The position numbers and the translations under genes are program-made. Under the pieces are notes generated by a model, which saw only the letters and a program-made list of their open reading frames with translations, did not search any database and was not told the origin of the DNA. From Lytechinus variegatus (lineage: Eukaryota > Echinodermata > Echinoidea > Temnopleuroida > Toxopneustidae): DNA of 64,000 nucleotides. Of this stretch, positions 1-11,269 are shown piece after piece. Where the stretch lies: NCBI RefSeq assembly GCF_018143015.1, contig NC_054747.1, forward strand, positions 38,407,233-38,471,232. The letters are read 5' to 3'. The first letter of the stretch is position 1. Every line of letters starts with the position of its first letter.

Positions 1-330
1 GGTTCGTTATTCCGAAGGTTCGTCAGTCCGAAAACGAAGTGAGGTTCGTAATTCCGAAGGTTTGTTAATCCGAAAACAAAATGATTAACGAACCTTATTT
101 CGTTTTCGGACCAGCGAACCTTCGGAACAACGAACCTTATTTCGTTTTCGGATTAACGAACCTTCGAAACATCGAACCTTATTTCGTTTTCGGATTATCG
201 AACCTTCGGAAGAACGAGCCTTCGGAATAATGCCACAAATGTTCGGATTAACGAACCCTTAAAATTTATGTTTTCGGATTAACGAACATCGAGGTATAGG
301 CAATTTACGTGTTTCGGAATTACGAAGTGT
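1..330. repeat. Inverted/tandem repeat cluster of CGAACCTTCGGAA words
   Basis: The words TTCGTTTTCGGA and AACGAACCTT recur about every 50 bases. The first ~80 bases carry them in one orientation and the rest in the reverse, so the block can fold into a long hairpin. It continues off the left edge; probably the end of a MITE or satellite. Confidence 0.6.
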
Positions 331-382
331 AACTGAATTTTCAAGTGAATGATGAAGGTATGAATATACATCATATCTAGGA

Positions 383-470
383 AATATTTTGAACAAATTT
401 GCACTGTAGATGTTGGCGTTGCTGGCTCTCCATAGTTGTGGTTGATCAGATTGGATCAATCGCAATTCTT
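383..470. repeat. Dispersed repeat fragment, second copy near 16880-16975
   Basis: The segment with CTCTCCATAGTTGTGGTTGA and GGATCAATCGCAA is repeated with few changes around 16925-16970. The rest of 331-880 shows no gene or repeat I can support. Confidence 0.5.
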
Positions 471-879
471 TTTAAGATGGGGCACTGGGCTTCGTATCAC
501 AAGCAGTTGCGAGATTTGAATCAAACTCAAATTATGATTAATCTATATTTGTGTAGTTTAGGACATTAGGGATAAGAATTTAAGATTGATAACAATTTTA
601 TTTTGCATCTAATTTCTTCACAGCTCTTAGTCGGGCAGGGTCCATGGTCAGATTGGTGCTTTGCTGTTCGTAAAAATATGAATGACTTTACACGCCCAAC
701 TGGAAAATTCAGTGTTTAAGCATGTGAAATACTACATTGAATTGCTTGCATGAATACACATAGAAACAGAAAGAATATATACATCACTTGATCAATATGA
801 AATAAAAATGATAATAATATTCAGATCTAAAATAAAGAGGTATCTGTTCTGTAATGGAAATTAATAAATTGTTTCATAG

Positions 880-1240
880 AAGCACTATACAAATTTGTTT
901 ATTATCATCATTATTCATAATAATGTAATATCATAATAGTAATGATACTAATGATAAGAATAATAGTAATGACAACAATAAGAATAATGATAATAATAAT
1001 AATGATATTACCAACAATAATATTGATAATAATGATCATAATAATAGTAATATTAATAACAATAATAACTGCCTTGTTATTATGTTATTACCATTATCAT
1101 AATATCAATAATGATAAAAAAATTAGCAATAATACTAATAATCATAACAACAACAATATAACGTTAACTGCGTTGTTATTTTGGTATTATCATTGTTACT
1201 ATGATGAGAAGAATATTAGCAATGATAATGATATCAAGAA
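880..1240. repeat. Imperfect trinucleotide microsatellite (AAT/GAT-rich)
   Basis: Runs of AATAATGAT-type words cover the block. The open frame across it is low-complexity Ile/Asn and is not a gene. Confidence 0.85.
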
Positions 1241-1636
1241 TTACATTGAAACATGGACCTTAAAATAATGTATCAATCTGTCCACAGAATATAATACATG
1301 TACCTAAATAATCTCTAAGAATTATATTTAACCTTCTTTTCTCTTTTGTTGTTCTTTTGTGAAAGTAACATCTCTATTTTTTGTTCAAAATTTTATAGAT
1401 TTATCTTAATGAAGTACTGTGATAATTGGCTTAAATTTTGTGATGCAAACATATTCTAGTGCATGAACATCACAAAACACATGACAGTGTTGCAAGCTTA
1501 CAATACATACACACGTGACAACATAAGGAAATATCACTTCTGCCACTGAAAGCAAACAAATCACCACATGGCTAATGTATAAATCGAACGATAAATTATA
1601 CAAAACATGCATTGAATATTTGTAAACTTATATATA

Positions 1637-2136
1637 CAGTGCGTCCCAGAAAAAAGGAAACCGGGACTCCCATGTCTTGTTTTCTTCAAATGCAAATAAA
1701 TTCTGATATTTCATTTACATAAATGTAATCATACAATTCAATTATTCCTCTTTGAATTAATACATTTAATGTATTAATGAGAAAGATGGGTTTGACATTT
1801 TAATGTCAAAATCAGGTTGTGCAGAAAAATTGGTTCTTGATACAACAATTGACGATTGGCTCATTAGCATTTCTTTTGTATTCTTTAAGTTTCTCTCACT
1901 GATCCCTGAAATGGGAGCGGATTTAGATTCACATGTGAGTTTCTGCTCAAAATGTTTCTGATATGTCTCTATATTTATTGTTTGTAATCTGCCATACGTG
2001 AACGATTTGCTAAGCTCTTGGTTTAGAATCAGAGATGAGATTCCACTCTTGCCATGAGTATCAAATTTATAGTAAAAACATATTTTGTGAAATCTTTCTC
2101 TGAATAACGGGTTTCCTTTTTTTGTGCGACACACTG
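1637..2136. mobile_element. Mariner-like MITE, 500 bp, TA target duplication
   Basis: The ends are inverted: CAGTGCGTCCCAGAAAAAAG at left and the reverse complement of CAGTGTGTCGCACAAAAAAA at right, flanked by TA on both sides. The antisense open frame inside shows no transposase motif. TA duplication and CAGTG ends suggest Tc1/mariner mobilisation. Confidence 0.72.
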
Positions 2137-2514
2137 TATATATTTATTTCCGTTTTGAAGCAGTTTGCAAATAGAGTTTGATATCGCAAACAAATATCTA
2201 CAAGACTTTGTAACCCGTTGTCAGAAAATTTGGCAATTCAAAAATATGCTATATTTGTATTCCTATGGTGCTGTACATGTTGAGACAACTTCTTAATTAT
2301 ACAGTGTAATAGACTCTCCAGTGGGATGCTGTCTCATTCACACACGGATGTTATGTATCAAACAATAGACTTGCAGATTTGAATTATTTTTTAATAACAA
2401 ATAATGGAAATAAAATCACTGTGATGCTACGCTTATGAAGCATTGGATGGTCAGGCACATTATACAAAGTTTTGTTTCATTGACCCATTTCATAAAAAAT
2501 ACAATTATCATAAC

Positions 2515-2613
2515 TTTGCCATTCGATGGTAACTACCATGGTAACGCTGATCTAAAGCCAATCAAAATCAAGGATTCCATGCAGTTACCATGGTAACTTT
2601 AATGTAACAGGGC
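2515..2613. mobile_element. Short inverted-repeat element with TTACCATGGTAAC arms
   Basis: ACCATGGTAAC appears near both ends, with AAGCCAATCAAAATCAAGGATT between, and a GGGCCC edge. It is a relative of the element at 7406-7528. I see nothing else in 2137-3354. Confidence 0.5.
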
Positions 2614-3354
2614 CCAGGAGAGAAGATACTCAATCTTCAATGATTATTTCAATCCATTTCAGCAAATTACTTGATTCCCATAGATTTTGAACAGTAACGG
2701 GTTAGAACAAAAACAATAGTTTTAATTTCAATATCAAACAAAAATATACAACTTACTACAGTGCAACTTTGTTTTAAATCAGTTAAAAATGTTCCTCATA
2801 ACTAAAATGGAATTTTTTACAAGGCGAAAAAACAAAACAAAATCAAGCTAATAAAAAAAATAGCGAGCTGCATTGGATTTCTTAGTAGAATTACTGTATA
2901 AACTTTTGTGCAAAAATACATGCATCTTATCACAAATATTCAAATCCTCATAGATACAGAAGTACAGCTGACAATACAAGTTGGATACTGTATATGTAAT
3001 AAAATGCCATTTACACATCATTACTATCGAGTAAATCAATTTAATATACATCAATTCTGACATACATGGATAGGAATATTTGTACATACACATTACACAC
3101 ACACCCGAAATATTGTCAAAACCAAAATTAAGTCAATCAACATGTACATGTAGACTGGGCAAAAGCAATTCCATATCATATCATGATAAAAAAATATACA
3201 ACCCTGTATAATCATTGTCACAATATTTAATTGAGAAAAAGACGATTACAATAATGAGCTCAGCGGTGTAACTTTTAGTACATTTTTTATGTATTTGTTT
3301 CAACAAACTTGATGAAAATGATTATGACAATCAAAATGTGTAAAAAGGGCCCTA

Positions 3355-3601
3355 CACTGCAAAAGTGTCTGGTGTTAATTTAACACCAGCCTTGGTTTCT
3401 ATATCAGAAAACACCTGAGAAGTGTTGAAATAACACCACTTAGAATAACACTGATTTTGGTTTAACACTGTAACTTGGTGTTGCTCAAAGGCCAAATTGG
3501 TGTTAGCCTAACGCCAAACTGGTGGTGTTTCAACTCCTCTCTGGTGTTTTCCATTATAGACACAAGGCTGGTGTTAAATTAACACCAGTGTTTATGCAAT
3601 G
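3355..3601. mobile_element. AACACC-family MITE, copy 1
   Basis: The inverted ends CACTGCAAAAGTGTCTGGTG and GCAATG-type right end are flanked by TA. The interior is built from GGTGTT and AACACC words in alternating orientation. Confidence 0.72.
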
Positions 3602-3740
3602 TAGGAGGTTTGAAGAGTGGGCAGTATCCGTGAGAATTATCCTGAAACAAGTACTCTAAACAAGGATTCAAGGGCAGGCCACTAGCACACCCCTAAAGCA
3701 GATTTTGTGCAGATATTCTAGATATTCCACTTGTTACTCA

Positions 3741-4050
3741 GGGGCCGATTGCACGAAAGGGTCTTTGCAAGAACCGTCTTTCGTGTCGCCCATTTATTAT
3801 GATGCACCATGTGAAACGCATTTTAAATAAATTACCTGCAAACATATTTTATTCATCCGTTAAAGAAAACAAAATCTTTGTTTAAGAAATGTGAAATATA
3901 CTGAAATTGCATACAAATTGGTTTAAATGCTAGCTAACAAATTTTATTTGTTTTTCATACATTTCAGGAATATCCCACATACAGGGCATCATAAAAGATG
4001 GGCGACACAAAAGACGGTCCTTGGAAAGACCCTTTCGTGCAATCGGCCCC
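3741..4050. mobile_element. MITE with GGGGCCGATTGCACGAAAGG ends
   Basis: The left end and the right end (CCTTTCGTGCAATCGGCCCC) are exact reverse complements for 20 bp, with further pairing inside (GGGCGACAC). Non-coding. Confidence 0.75.
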
Positions 4051-4112
4051 AGATATATTATAAACTACGAGGTGGCTTGAAGGATTTCCATTCATTCGTT
4101 CTTGTTACAGTT

Positions 4113-4190
4113 GGTTCCACAGTTGGTGCAAAGTACATGGTTCCACAGTCGGTGCAAAGTACATGGTTCCACAGTCGGTGCAAAGTACAT
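4113..4190. repeat. 26-bp tandem repeat, three copies
   Basis: The unit GGTTCCACAGTCGGTGCAAA plus GTACAT is repeated three times with one change. From 4200 to 4930 I see nothing further. Confidence 0.85.
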
Positions 4191-4929
4191 ACCCTTTTCA
4201 TATTTAGGTTATCATGATTCATGGGGCTTTTTTTTCCCTCCATTTTTGGGACGTTCTTGACATTCTCTTCACATTCCGTGCCTAAACGCCAACATTAATA
4301 CATTTTCCATGTTTTTTTCTTGCGCATGCTGTTCACTCTTCAGTAGTGGCAGTGACCCCCACACAAACATCAACTGCCCGCAAAAGGGCAAAAACTTGAT
4401 TATTCTTCTCAATTTAAGGAATAACAGATTACTTTCGACCTTTGGAAAAGTTTGTTATAAGCTACTTAAATTGTTGCCTCAGGTTGACTCGGCGCAAAGT
4501 ACCGGTTGTCTACGAAAATTGCAGACTAGTTTGTTTTTTTCAAAATGCTCGTCTTAGTCTAAGTATAGAACCTGTGTTTTTTCAGTTCACCTTCTGATTG
4601 GCAAGGAAGCAGGAGTTGGGATGCTGAGAATATTTCTAGCTTTCGTGTGTTACATTGTCGGGTACAACGGCAGCATTAAAAATTAAAAATGGACAGTTTT
4701 TGTGATTTTTCTTGAAGAAAAGGTATACAGATGAACACAAATGCTGAAAATAAAGTGGCAGTTCAAAGGAATCTACAGAAAGGAAAATAAAAAAAAATAA
4801 CTGCTCTTAGTCTCATACCCACTTTCAGTCTAATTCTCATCTAAGTCTAATGCCAAGACAGTCTATTAGTATAATCCACTCTATCGTTTTGCACTACAAA
4901 ATGTTAAACTAGAATGTGGTTCATAAACA

Positions 4930-5085
4930 TATGAGCACATAACCCAAATCCTACATTCTCTCCACTGGCTCCCCATACATCACTGTATATCTCCTCCTTA
5001 CCTACAAAATTCTGAATGGTCTATCCCCCAAATATCTCACAGATCTCATTTCTTTATGTTCTAGCTAGCACCTCCTCAAGACCCC
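4930..5085 (+). mobile_element. LINE remnant (CR1/L2-like reverse transcriptase tail)
   Basis: The plus strand reads ILHSLHWLPIHHCIS and, after a shift, LLTYKILNGLSPKYLTDLIS, the well-known text at the C-terminus of CR1/L2-type LINE polyproteins. It is a short, broken fragment. Confidence 0.75.
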
Positions 5086-5324
5086 TTTTAATCTGTTAGT
5101 ATTTTTTTCTCTCTCTTAATTTTTGCCATACTTTCTGTAATTATGCCCATTGAATTTTTTTTCCCATGTAAAGTTAAATACAGAACACAGCGCACTTAGA
5201 AACGCCCGTATTCAGTGCCCTATTAATGTTTTGTATTATTGAATCTAAAAATATAGACTTGCAACATTTATATGGTATAGAGGGCACTACAATGTTTCTA
5301 AGCACTGCATACTATTACCCCAGC

Positions 5325-5530
5325 CTTAGCAGTTAGCATGCTTACCCTATCGGCACATCAAGCATTCAAGGAATCCCTTCCTTCCGGGTACCCAGTTGCT
5401 ACACCTGGGTGGAGAGTGGCAAATGTAGATAAACATCTTGCCAAAGGACGCAAGCGCTGTGGTGGGATTTGAACCCCGCACCTTTTGGTTAAAGGTCTAG
5501 AGACTTATCCACTGAGCTACAGCACCTGTA
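5325..5530 (-). mobile_element. tRNA-derived SINE, minus orientation
   Basis: The minus strand carries an A-box-like GTAGCTCAGTGGATAAG and a B-box GGGGTTCAAATCCCACCAC, followed by a body that includes the reverse complement of GGGTACCCAGTTGCTACACC, shared in part with other SINEs here. Confidence 0.7.
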
Positions 5531-5737
5531 AATGGTATTAGACTAGGTGGATATTTAATAGATCAGACAGGTATAGCCAAAACTGAGAATGAGAAAAAAT
5601 AGTAAATGTGGTAAATGGAAATGAGAAGAAATGGATAGAACAAAGTGAAAGATCTGGTTGTAGATGGATAAGGATTATACCATGTGAGATGAGAAACAAT
5701 GAACTGATGAGACCAAACAGAAAGATGAAGTGGGCTC

Positions 5738-6020
5738 ATCGTGGTCTAGTGGTTATGTCTATCATCTTTCAATCAGAGGGGCGAAGGGTTCGAATCCCAG
5801 CCATGGCGTGTTTTCCTTCCTTCAGCAAGAGATTCACCCACATTGTGCTGCACTTGACCCAGGTGAGGTAAATGGGTACCCGGTAGGATTTCTTCCTTGA
5901 TGCTTTAAATAGCGCCATATGGCAGCTCAGCTATGGCCAGGGTAGTAATATGGTATCAATGCAAATTTGAGCATTTAGTAACTGCACTTTATATAAATGG
6001 ACATATTATTATTATCAAGA
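5738..6020 (+). mobile_element. tRNA-derived SINE, plus orientation
   Basis: A box GTGGTCTAGTGGTTA, B box GGTTCGAATCCCAGCC, body with ACCCAGGTGAGGTAAATGGG, and a tail ATATAAATGGAC followed by (ATT)n. It is closely related to the SINE at 45330. Confidence 0.82.
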
Positions 6021-6425
6021 TTAGACCATGTAAGTTGAGACTAAACAGACTGATGATGTTGGATTAGACCTATTTCGGTCAGGATATGCTCCGCTGAGAT
6101 TCCGTCTGGCTTCATGGCATCCCCTACCTCAATAGACTATAGTATCCCATATGCACTGCAGTGGTGGTATAAGGCATCATGCCATGATGGTATCATGAGC
6201 GTGACTGGCAGGTGTATTGGTATGTTATAGTTGCATTACAAACTTGTCCCTGTCTGTTTGGAATCAAAATCTTGGAATTGACATTGCATATTGTGAGAAA
6301 CTGGTAAGCTGATTGTATCAATCACATAAAGGTAATTTCATTCCAGCGCTTTTTTTTCCATTAAAAGTGAGATTAAAGGAGAAATAAGAGGGTGAGATGG
6401 CGCACCATTTCCCCAAAGACGCTGT

Positions 6426-6830
6426 ATTTAAAGATAAATTCCAGTTTTGGTAACGATCTCAAAATGACTTTTCACAGAATCTAATATAATGACCACCCAA
6501 GTGTCTGTTTGTATGAATGAAAAATATGTGCCAAAGGATTCTGGGAGAAATTCTGTAATTGCTGAGAAATAAGCAAAATAAGCGCGGATTCGGTCACTTC
6601 CGTCGGGTCTTTATTCCAGCAATAATAATACACTGTCCCACGTGTGCCTATCTGTGTTGGTGATCTTCAGTGTGAACATTTTTCAGCATAGATTTCAAGA
6701 TTTAACAAAGTTCAGTTTATGTAACTGTACCAGATCTAGATCCTCGATGATATTCTGACAATTAAGCCTGGTTTTACAGACTTTCTCATGAAATCAGCAT
6801 TTACTGCAACTACTGGAATTTCTCTTTAAG
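6426..6830. mobile_element. TTAA-flanked MITE
   Basis: Starts TTTAAAGATAAATTCCAG and ends CTGGAATTTCTCTTTAA, inverted ends with TTAA at both borders. It lies in the likely 3' flank of the nuclear receptor. Confidence 0.6.
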
Positions 6831-7073
6831 CATCAAGCAAACCATCACCATTACAAGTCCTATGGGAGTCTTCTATCTGTATCTATAGGAAGAGGACTAT
6901 TTAAAGAAAAATCAGAAAATGTTAAAAGAAAAATCCTCCGACACAGCAGATTTTTCAGCCTAAATTAGACCGAACGGGATATAGATGAAGCATGTCCACA
7001 CAAACTAGGACTACACCAATAAAGAAACTGGTTGGAGAAGAAACAAGGATTAGACTATGTAGAAGTAGACCAA

Positions 7074-7318
7074 TCATATGGTACAGTTCATCATCTCTTC
7101 TACCAGACCCGGGACCTGGATCTTCCCGGCCAGCTTTAGACCCATGAATTGTTCCATTGCCTTCGCGCTGACCTTCCGCAGGGTCGGCAGTCTCATCAGG
7201 ATCTTACCGTATCGCTTCGGCTGGTTCGGGAAGGTAGTGGCAATGTACTTCTGCAGACAGTCCAGATAGGTCTTCTGGAGCGCTGTAACGCTGTCGACAT
7301 CGACGAGACCAGGAGCAT
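7074..7318 (-). CDS. Nuclear receptor exon 5: helices 9-12 and stop
   Basis: 245 nt, phase 1 in, residues 365-445, stop TGA at 7074-7076. The acceptor is TTTTTGTTGTTCTAG. The joined text FPDAPGLVD across the exon 4/5 border matches the loop after helix 8 in this superfamily. Helix 10-11 is [20 protein letters not shown] and helix 12 is VPGLVEEMM with the acidic AF-2 residue. The 3' UTR should run toward 6600; a minus-strand AATAAA at about 6609-6614 is a possible polyadenylation signal. Confidence 0.92.
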
Positions 7319-10300
7319 CTAGAACAACAAAAATTTCATAAATGATAATGTAAAACATATAATAAAGATGTCTTCTTAATTTTGTTACTCTGATGACATT
7401 GACATTACCAGGGCCCTGTTGCATAAAAGTTACTATCATTATAGTAACTTACTATCCAATGGTACTGCACTGAAATCCTTTATTCTGATTGGCTGATTAG
7501 CATTATTACCATGGCAACAGGGCCCAGGAGCATCTAAAATAATAATTGAATTAATGATAATTGTTTACAACGTATAAAATCTTGAGAGACTTTCTGCACA
7601 CCTTTGGATAACGACTGGTATATTCACTGGTGTTAATTTTCGGGAGATATATCACAAATATATTTAGTACCTTCAGTTGACCCATATTGCCCTCGTCATG
7701 ACTTGTCAACTACTTGGGAAATAAAGGTATATCTATATATAAAGGTATATTTAAATCTAAAGCCAATTCAATATATGATGCACCACGCCGTACACTGGGG
7801 TACCGTAGTACCCCAGGATATGGCGTTGTGCAGCGCCACCTTGTATTGTAATAGTGTACAGTTACATTGTTGTCATGGTGATCACGGTCGTATGATCGGT
7901 GGGACAATCATGACAATGATCACAATGCCTATTTATTCATTATTGAACAGTGAAGATTAGAACAGAACATGAAATTTAGAATAAAATTATCATTTGCATG
8001 CATTAATTGTTACATAAGATTACTAAAAAGAAAGAAAAAATCTGTAAAAAACATTAAAATAAACTTGTACACATTTTTTGGTAACCCAGGGTACAGCGCA
8101 AAAAAAAATTAATAATTCAACAAAATGGCGGATTATTATTCGGTATCCCAGGGTACCAAATACTGCATCATACCTACCAACCCTATCCATCTACAGGGGA
8201 AACAGAGAAACACTGTATCGTCTCTCATTAGCTGTGTGTTATCAGGACTTTAGGTGGAGCCGGTTGGGCGCAGGTTCAGTGTCCTTTAAATCTTACCTTT
8301 ATTTTGCTGGGTTTTTCCTATGAGAATCTCAATAAATCCCTTAAAGGGATAGTCTAGGCTGTAAATATTTATATCTCAATAAGTAGAGTAAAATTCATAG
8401 AGCAAAATGCTGAAAATTTGATCAAAATCGGATAACAAATTTATTAATTTTTTAAGATTCGCATTATTCCGGTGAAACAGTACCAGGCAAGTCTTTATGA
8501 ATATTCATTAGGTGGGCTGATGATGTCATATCCCCACTTGTTCTTTTCTATTTTATTATATGAAATTAGGTTTATTTAAAAAAAATTCTACAAAGAACTA
8601 AAACGATGGGATTGACAACTAATTAGTGCATTAGCTACTTATTGCCGCAATTTATTTCATTATAATAGAGACACATCATTTATCATTATGTATGAAAAAA
8701 TGAAATATTTATGATTTCATGCAATAACATAAGAAAAGGGAAAGCAGAGATGTGACATCAATCACATCATCAGCCCACCTATTGAATATTCATGACGATG
8801 TGCATATAACTGTTTTAACAAAAGATGGATAAACTAAAATTCAATAACTTTGTTATTTGTTTTCCGATTTTGATGAAATCTTCAGCATTTTGCTCTGTGA
8901 ATTTTACTCTATTTATTCAGATATATTTTAGCCCAGACCATCCCTTTAAGATGTGTCTATTCAATGCTTCCTACTTCTTAATTTATCATTGTATTTTTAC
9001 TTTTTTCTCTCTTTCACTGCGCATTGGGCACTCTGCAGAGAGGATTTGGCGCATTGCAAACCCCATCTATTATTATTATAAACGTAACCATTTTTGGATG
9101 AGCTTGTAAAAAGAACTATGTGTACACTGTATGCTCGTTCCCACCCTATTCTTTGTAAAGATTCACGTATTTTGTAATGATTCAGAACAAGAAATAAAGA
9201 AAAAGGATTATAATTCATTATCAAAGAAAACTGTATACAGTGATATTAATGAGGAGGCCATATAAACAAGAAACAACAAAAGAGCAAGAGATGGGTCAAG
9301 AGAGTGTGAAAGAGAGAAAGAGAGAGAGAGAGGGAGAAACAAGTAAAATGCCTTTGGCAGTCTCGCCTGCATCATTATTACAATCCAATAATAGCAGCAG
9401 TGCTGGCTTTCAAAACAAATTAAATGTGATTTTTTTTTCAAAAAGTGAGGAAAAAACAAGCATTTATTTGAAACTCAATCCCTTATTTGCCGGTTTGACA
9501 TGACCTTTGACCTTTGCTCAGTGACCCACAATCACATTCGTTCATTTGCCTATACGTAATAACCATTATGGAATAGGAACTTTACATATACTTGCAAAAT
9601 AATCCTTAAATTTCACAATCTTAAATGGTGGATAAGTTTTGATGATACTGTACCTGGGGCCTGTTTCATAAAGCTGTTTGTAACTTAGAGATGACTTTTC
9701 ATGCACGTCTGGTGACCATTTCATGTTCTAAATGACATTCTTTTGTAATTGATGTAGCGCCTAAGAACAGATTTCAGTCCTGCGTAAATTTGGGCATAAC
9801 TTTACGAACAGCTTTATGAAACACCACCCTGGTCAGTTTGTTGACCCTGAAAGACCTTTGACCTTGATCATGTGACTTGCAGCTTATGTCTGATGGTAAG
9901 ATTTTAATGTTGACACATCAGCCGCCATCAGTAGAGTGGCACATAGGCTTACTCTGCTAAGCGATCGAGACAAATAGGGGGGGGGGCAGATGCATGCATG
10001 GGTAAGCCATATAAAGCAATACAAAAGAGAAAGCAGAAGGCAGAGAGTACAAGATGGAGGGATTTTATAATAGAACAGATAATTGGGGAAGCCATAATTC
10101 CAAAAAAATGTGTTAGAAACAGAGAGAGAGAGAGAGAGGGGGGGGGGGGGTGAGATGGATAATTCATGTATAAGTAAAATGGAGAAGAGACTGAATGATT
10201 GCTAATGGAGAAACCATACAGAAGTGAGGAAGAAAGAAAATAATAGAAAGAAAAGAGGGGAGAAAGGAAGAAATAGATGGGGGAACCATGACGCTACAGA

Positions 10301-11238
10301 AAATAAAGAGACAGTGAGAAAGAAATTGATAGAGAGAAAATAAGAGAGAAGGGGGAAAATAGAAAGAAAAAATGAGAGGGAAAAGGAAAACACTAAAGAA
10401 AAATTGAGAGACCCTCCACCCCACTCAGAACCCACAACAAGACGCTCATGATCTACTTTTCAAATGGAATAAAATCTGAAAAATGATTTTGGCACACTAA
10501 TTTCCTTTTCACACTGTATTCCTTAACCCCATACTATCTTTTTTTTGTTTCACACTGACTTTCTTAACCCCATACTATTTGCTGAGCCGAGATTAATGCC
10601 TTAACCATGGATTATCGCACAGGTCATGAATATTGACGATTTTGCCACATAGAGCATGATTAATGGGCATTTTCGATTTCTGTGTTTGGCTAATGCTTAG
10701 CCCCACTTTTACTCAGCCCGGTTTCGTTTCACACTGTATCTCTTAGTAACGCAATAAGCCGGCTTTATGCAGGGCCAGATAGTACACTACTATTTACCGT
10801 GCTAGCCTACTTTGCTAAAACGTAGTGTAAAAACGAAGTGGGCTAAGGTTAACTCCAAAAAATGTACAGTGTGAAAAGCACATGCTTCAGGTACTTGCAA
10901 ATTATTTGACTGATGGTTATATATTTTCTTACCATATTCCAGTACTTGTAATAATGTATGTTCAATGTTTTATACTATAACAATAGGACCCCATTGGAAA
11001 TAAGTCTTTCGGCTTTCATGGGCTATCCTGTCAAGGTATTCTTCAATTTCATTGTAATCATCTGTGATATTCTTGACGAATAAAATCAATCAATCAATCA
11101 ATCAATCAAGCAGTCAGTCAACCAACCAACCAGTCGGTCAGTCAGTCAGTCAGTCAGTTAATCAATCAATCAATCAATCAGTCAGTCAGTCAATCAATCA
11201 ATCAATCAATCAATCAGTCAGTCAGTCAGTCAATCAAT

Positions 11239-11269
<31 letters not shown>

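Noticed and set aside
942-1268. 108-codon frame on the plus strand
   Set aside because: Lies in an AAT/GAT microsatellite; Ile/Asn/Met low complexity with no domain.
1766-2134. 122-codon minus-strand frame
   Set aside because: Falls inside the 500-bp mariner-like MITE, starts in its terminal repeat and shows no transposase (DDE) text; chance opening.
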